6,440 bases of DNA from Candidatus Bathyarchaeota archaeon (GTDB taxonomy: Archaea; Thermoproteota; Bathyarchaeia; 40CM-2-53-6). Below are positions 5,424-6,440 of this stretch, one piece after another (position 1 is the first letter of the stretch; each line of letters starts with the position of its first letter). Location of the stretch: assembly GCA_005883085.1 (NCBI GenBank), contig VBAY01000175.1, positions 1 to 6,440 on the forward strand. Reading direction: 5' to 3'. A model generated the notes under the pieces. It was given only the letters and a program-made list of their open reading frames with translations, was not told the DNA's origin and did no database searches. The translations under genes were made by a program, and so were the position numbers.

Positions 5424-6437
5424 TTAGAAGTGCCTGAACGACCTCTCTCCCGTAAGCACCATCTTAATCCCGTGTTCGTCACAGGCCTTGATGATGGCCT
5501 CGTCTTCAACTGATCCGCCGGGCTGGACAATCGCTGAAACGTTCTCCTTCACCAGCGCCTCTACATTGTCTAGCTTTGGAAGAAATCCGTCGGAAGCCAT
5601 CACGCTTCCCACCAGACTTTGGCCAAGCTTGCGCGCCTTGTCGATAGAGTTCTCGATGGCCCCGATCCTGTCCTGCTGGCCTGTCCCGATCGCTAGCGAT
5701 GTCCCGTTTTTCCAGAAGACCACCGCGTTGGACCGCACCTCGCAAGCCACCCACCATGCATGCAGCAGATCCAAGTACTCCTGGTCTGACGGCCTTTTTT
5801 TGGTAGGCACCTGGAGCCGTTTCACCTCGTCCATAGACAGTATGCTAGTTCGGTAGGGGTCCTCTATGATCAAGGATCCATCATCCAGCACCACAACATC
5901 GGGCGGCATAGACGTGTCCTCCTTGTGTCGAGCTGGGACTTCTCCAACTCGGATATCCTTCTTGGACTCGAAAACCCCTAGGCCTTCAGAACCATACCCA
6001 GGCGCATAGACCACCTCAACGAAACTCTTCATGATTTCTTCTGCGGTCTTCCGGTCAACAGGACTGTTGAATACGACGACGCTACCAAATGCGGCCCGGT
6101 TGTCCGCGTCTCTGGCGCGCGCGTACACTTGACTTAGACTCTCCTTTCCCTGAGATACAGATACCCCTGACGGGTTGAGATGTTTCATCACCGCCACTGC
6201 CGGTTCTCTGAAATAGCTCACAATTCGTAAACCGTGACTACCATCTTCAATGTTCGTCGCTGATGGTCCATCTTTTCCCCACTTTACCCAATCGACCTTT
6301 CCAATTCCGCCCTTCGATTGTTTCGGTCGATACAAGGCTGCTTTCTGGTGCGGGTTCGTCCCATACCGGAGACCCCGCATCCGTCCTTCCACTCTCCACT
6401 GGACCTTCGAATACTCGAAAACTTGGTCGCCGATCAT
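5424..6437 (-). CDS. purH: AICAR transformylase domain protein (PurH C-terminal type), start may lie outside the window
   Basis: The domain transfers the formyl group of 10-formyl-THF to AICAR, giving FAICAR, the penultimate purine step. The 337 residues correspond to the transformylase half of bifunctional PurH (about 200-529 of the E. coli protein). Motifs are LRYGTNPHQ (23-31), the catalytic Lys85-His86 in VMKHLNPSG, AFGSVVVFN, FVEVVYAPG, KRPSDQE, RSNAVVFWKNG with IGTGQQDR, SVMASDGFLP, IVQPGGSVEDEAI and the C-terminal RSFRHF. The motif usually written LSYNN reads PSATN (58-62). The MGS-like IMP cyclohydrolase domain is absent from the visible part. ATG 6437 is three bases from the window edge and the frame stays open, so this is either a stand-alone transformylase, as in some archaea, or the end of a bifunctional PurH. 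It is on the opposite strand from the other purine genes. Confidence 0.93.
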   Translation of the reverse strand: MIGDQVFEYSKVQWRVEGRMRGLRYGTNPHQKAALYRPKQSKGGIGKVDWVKWGKDGPSATNIEDGSHGLRIVSYFREPAVAVMKHLNPSGVSVSQGKESLSQVYARARDADNRAAFGSVVVFNSPVDRKTAEEIMKSFVEVVYAPGYGSEGLGVFESKKDIRVGEVPARHKEDTSMPPDVVVLDDGSLIIEDPYRTSILSMDEVKRLQVPTKKRPSDQEYLDLLHAWWVACEVRSNAVVFWKNGTSLAIGTGQQDRIGAIENSIDKARKLGQSLVGSVMASDGFLPKLDNVEALVKENVSAIVQPGGSVEDEAIIKACDEHGIKMVLTGERSFRHF

Positions 6438-6440
6438 AAG

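Noticed and set aside
5488..5856. 122-codon plus-strand open frame opposite the AICAR transformylase gene
   Set aside because: It lies wholly antisense to a well-supported gene, has low-complexity Ser/Thr-rich translation and no recognisable domain.

Overview
The window carries most of a folate-dependent purine biosynthesis operon, followed by a RIO1-type kinase gene, a small membrane protein gene with a notable promoter, and an AICAR transformylase gene. It is most likely archaeal. The RIO1 kinase is of the archaeal/eukaryotic type, PurM and PurE carry archaeal-looking motif variants (GGETAIVPD in PurM, an IAIAG loop in PurE), and the small-gene promoter has an archaeal-style TATA-like box. 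FolD, 5-formyl-THF cyclo-ligase and formyl-THF-dependent transformylases point to a lineage using tetrahydrofolate and not the formate-dependent PurP route. A member of Thermoproteota (Nitrososphaeria or Bathyarchaeia-like) is my guess, not something the sequence proves.

Layout, plus strand: the last 19 codons of a probable purN (2-61), then folD (58-918), 5-formyltetrahydrofolate cyclo-ligase (915-1511), purE (1508-1942), purC (1943-2809) and purM (2812-3864). These genes are packed with 4-bp TTGA overlaps or gaps of 0-2 bp, so they look like one translationally coupled transcript. After a 182-bp spacer comes a RIO1 kinase gene (4047-4772). Minus strand: a two-TM SHOCT-domain protein (4867-5247) and an AICAR transformylase domain (5424-6437) that runs to the edge of the window.

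How the genes fit together: FolD and the cyclo-ligase replenish 5,10-methenyl- and 10-formyl-THF, the one-carbon donor for PurN (GAR to FGAR) and the AICAR transformylase (AICAR to FAICAR). PurM, PurE and PurC carry out the middle steps from FGAM to SAICAR. PurF, PurD, PurL/Q/S, PurB and a cyclohydrolase are not in this window.

The most interesting non-coding signal is upstream of the SHOCT gene. Two overlapping palindromes of form ATATCG-N6-CGATAT sit 14 bp apart, directly on and just downstream of a TATA-like box, which reads as a repressor operator. I do not see a clearly novel multi-gene system here. Other points worth checking are an altered active-site loop in PurE, an altered P-loop in the RIO1 kinase, and repeated use of TTG starts.
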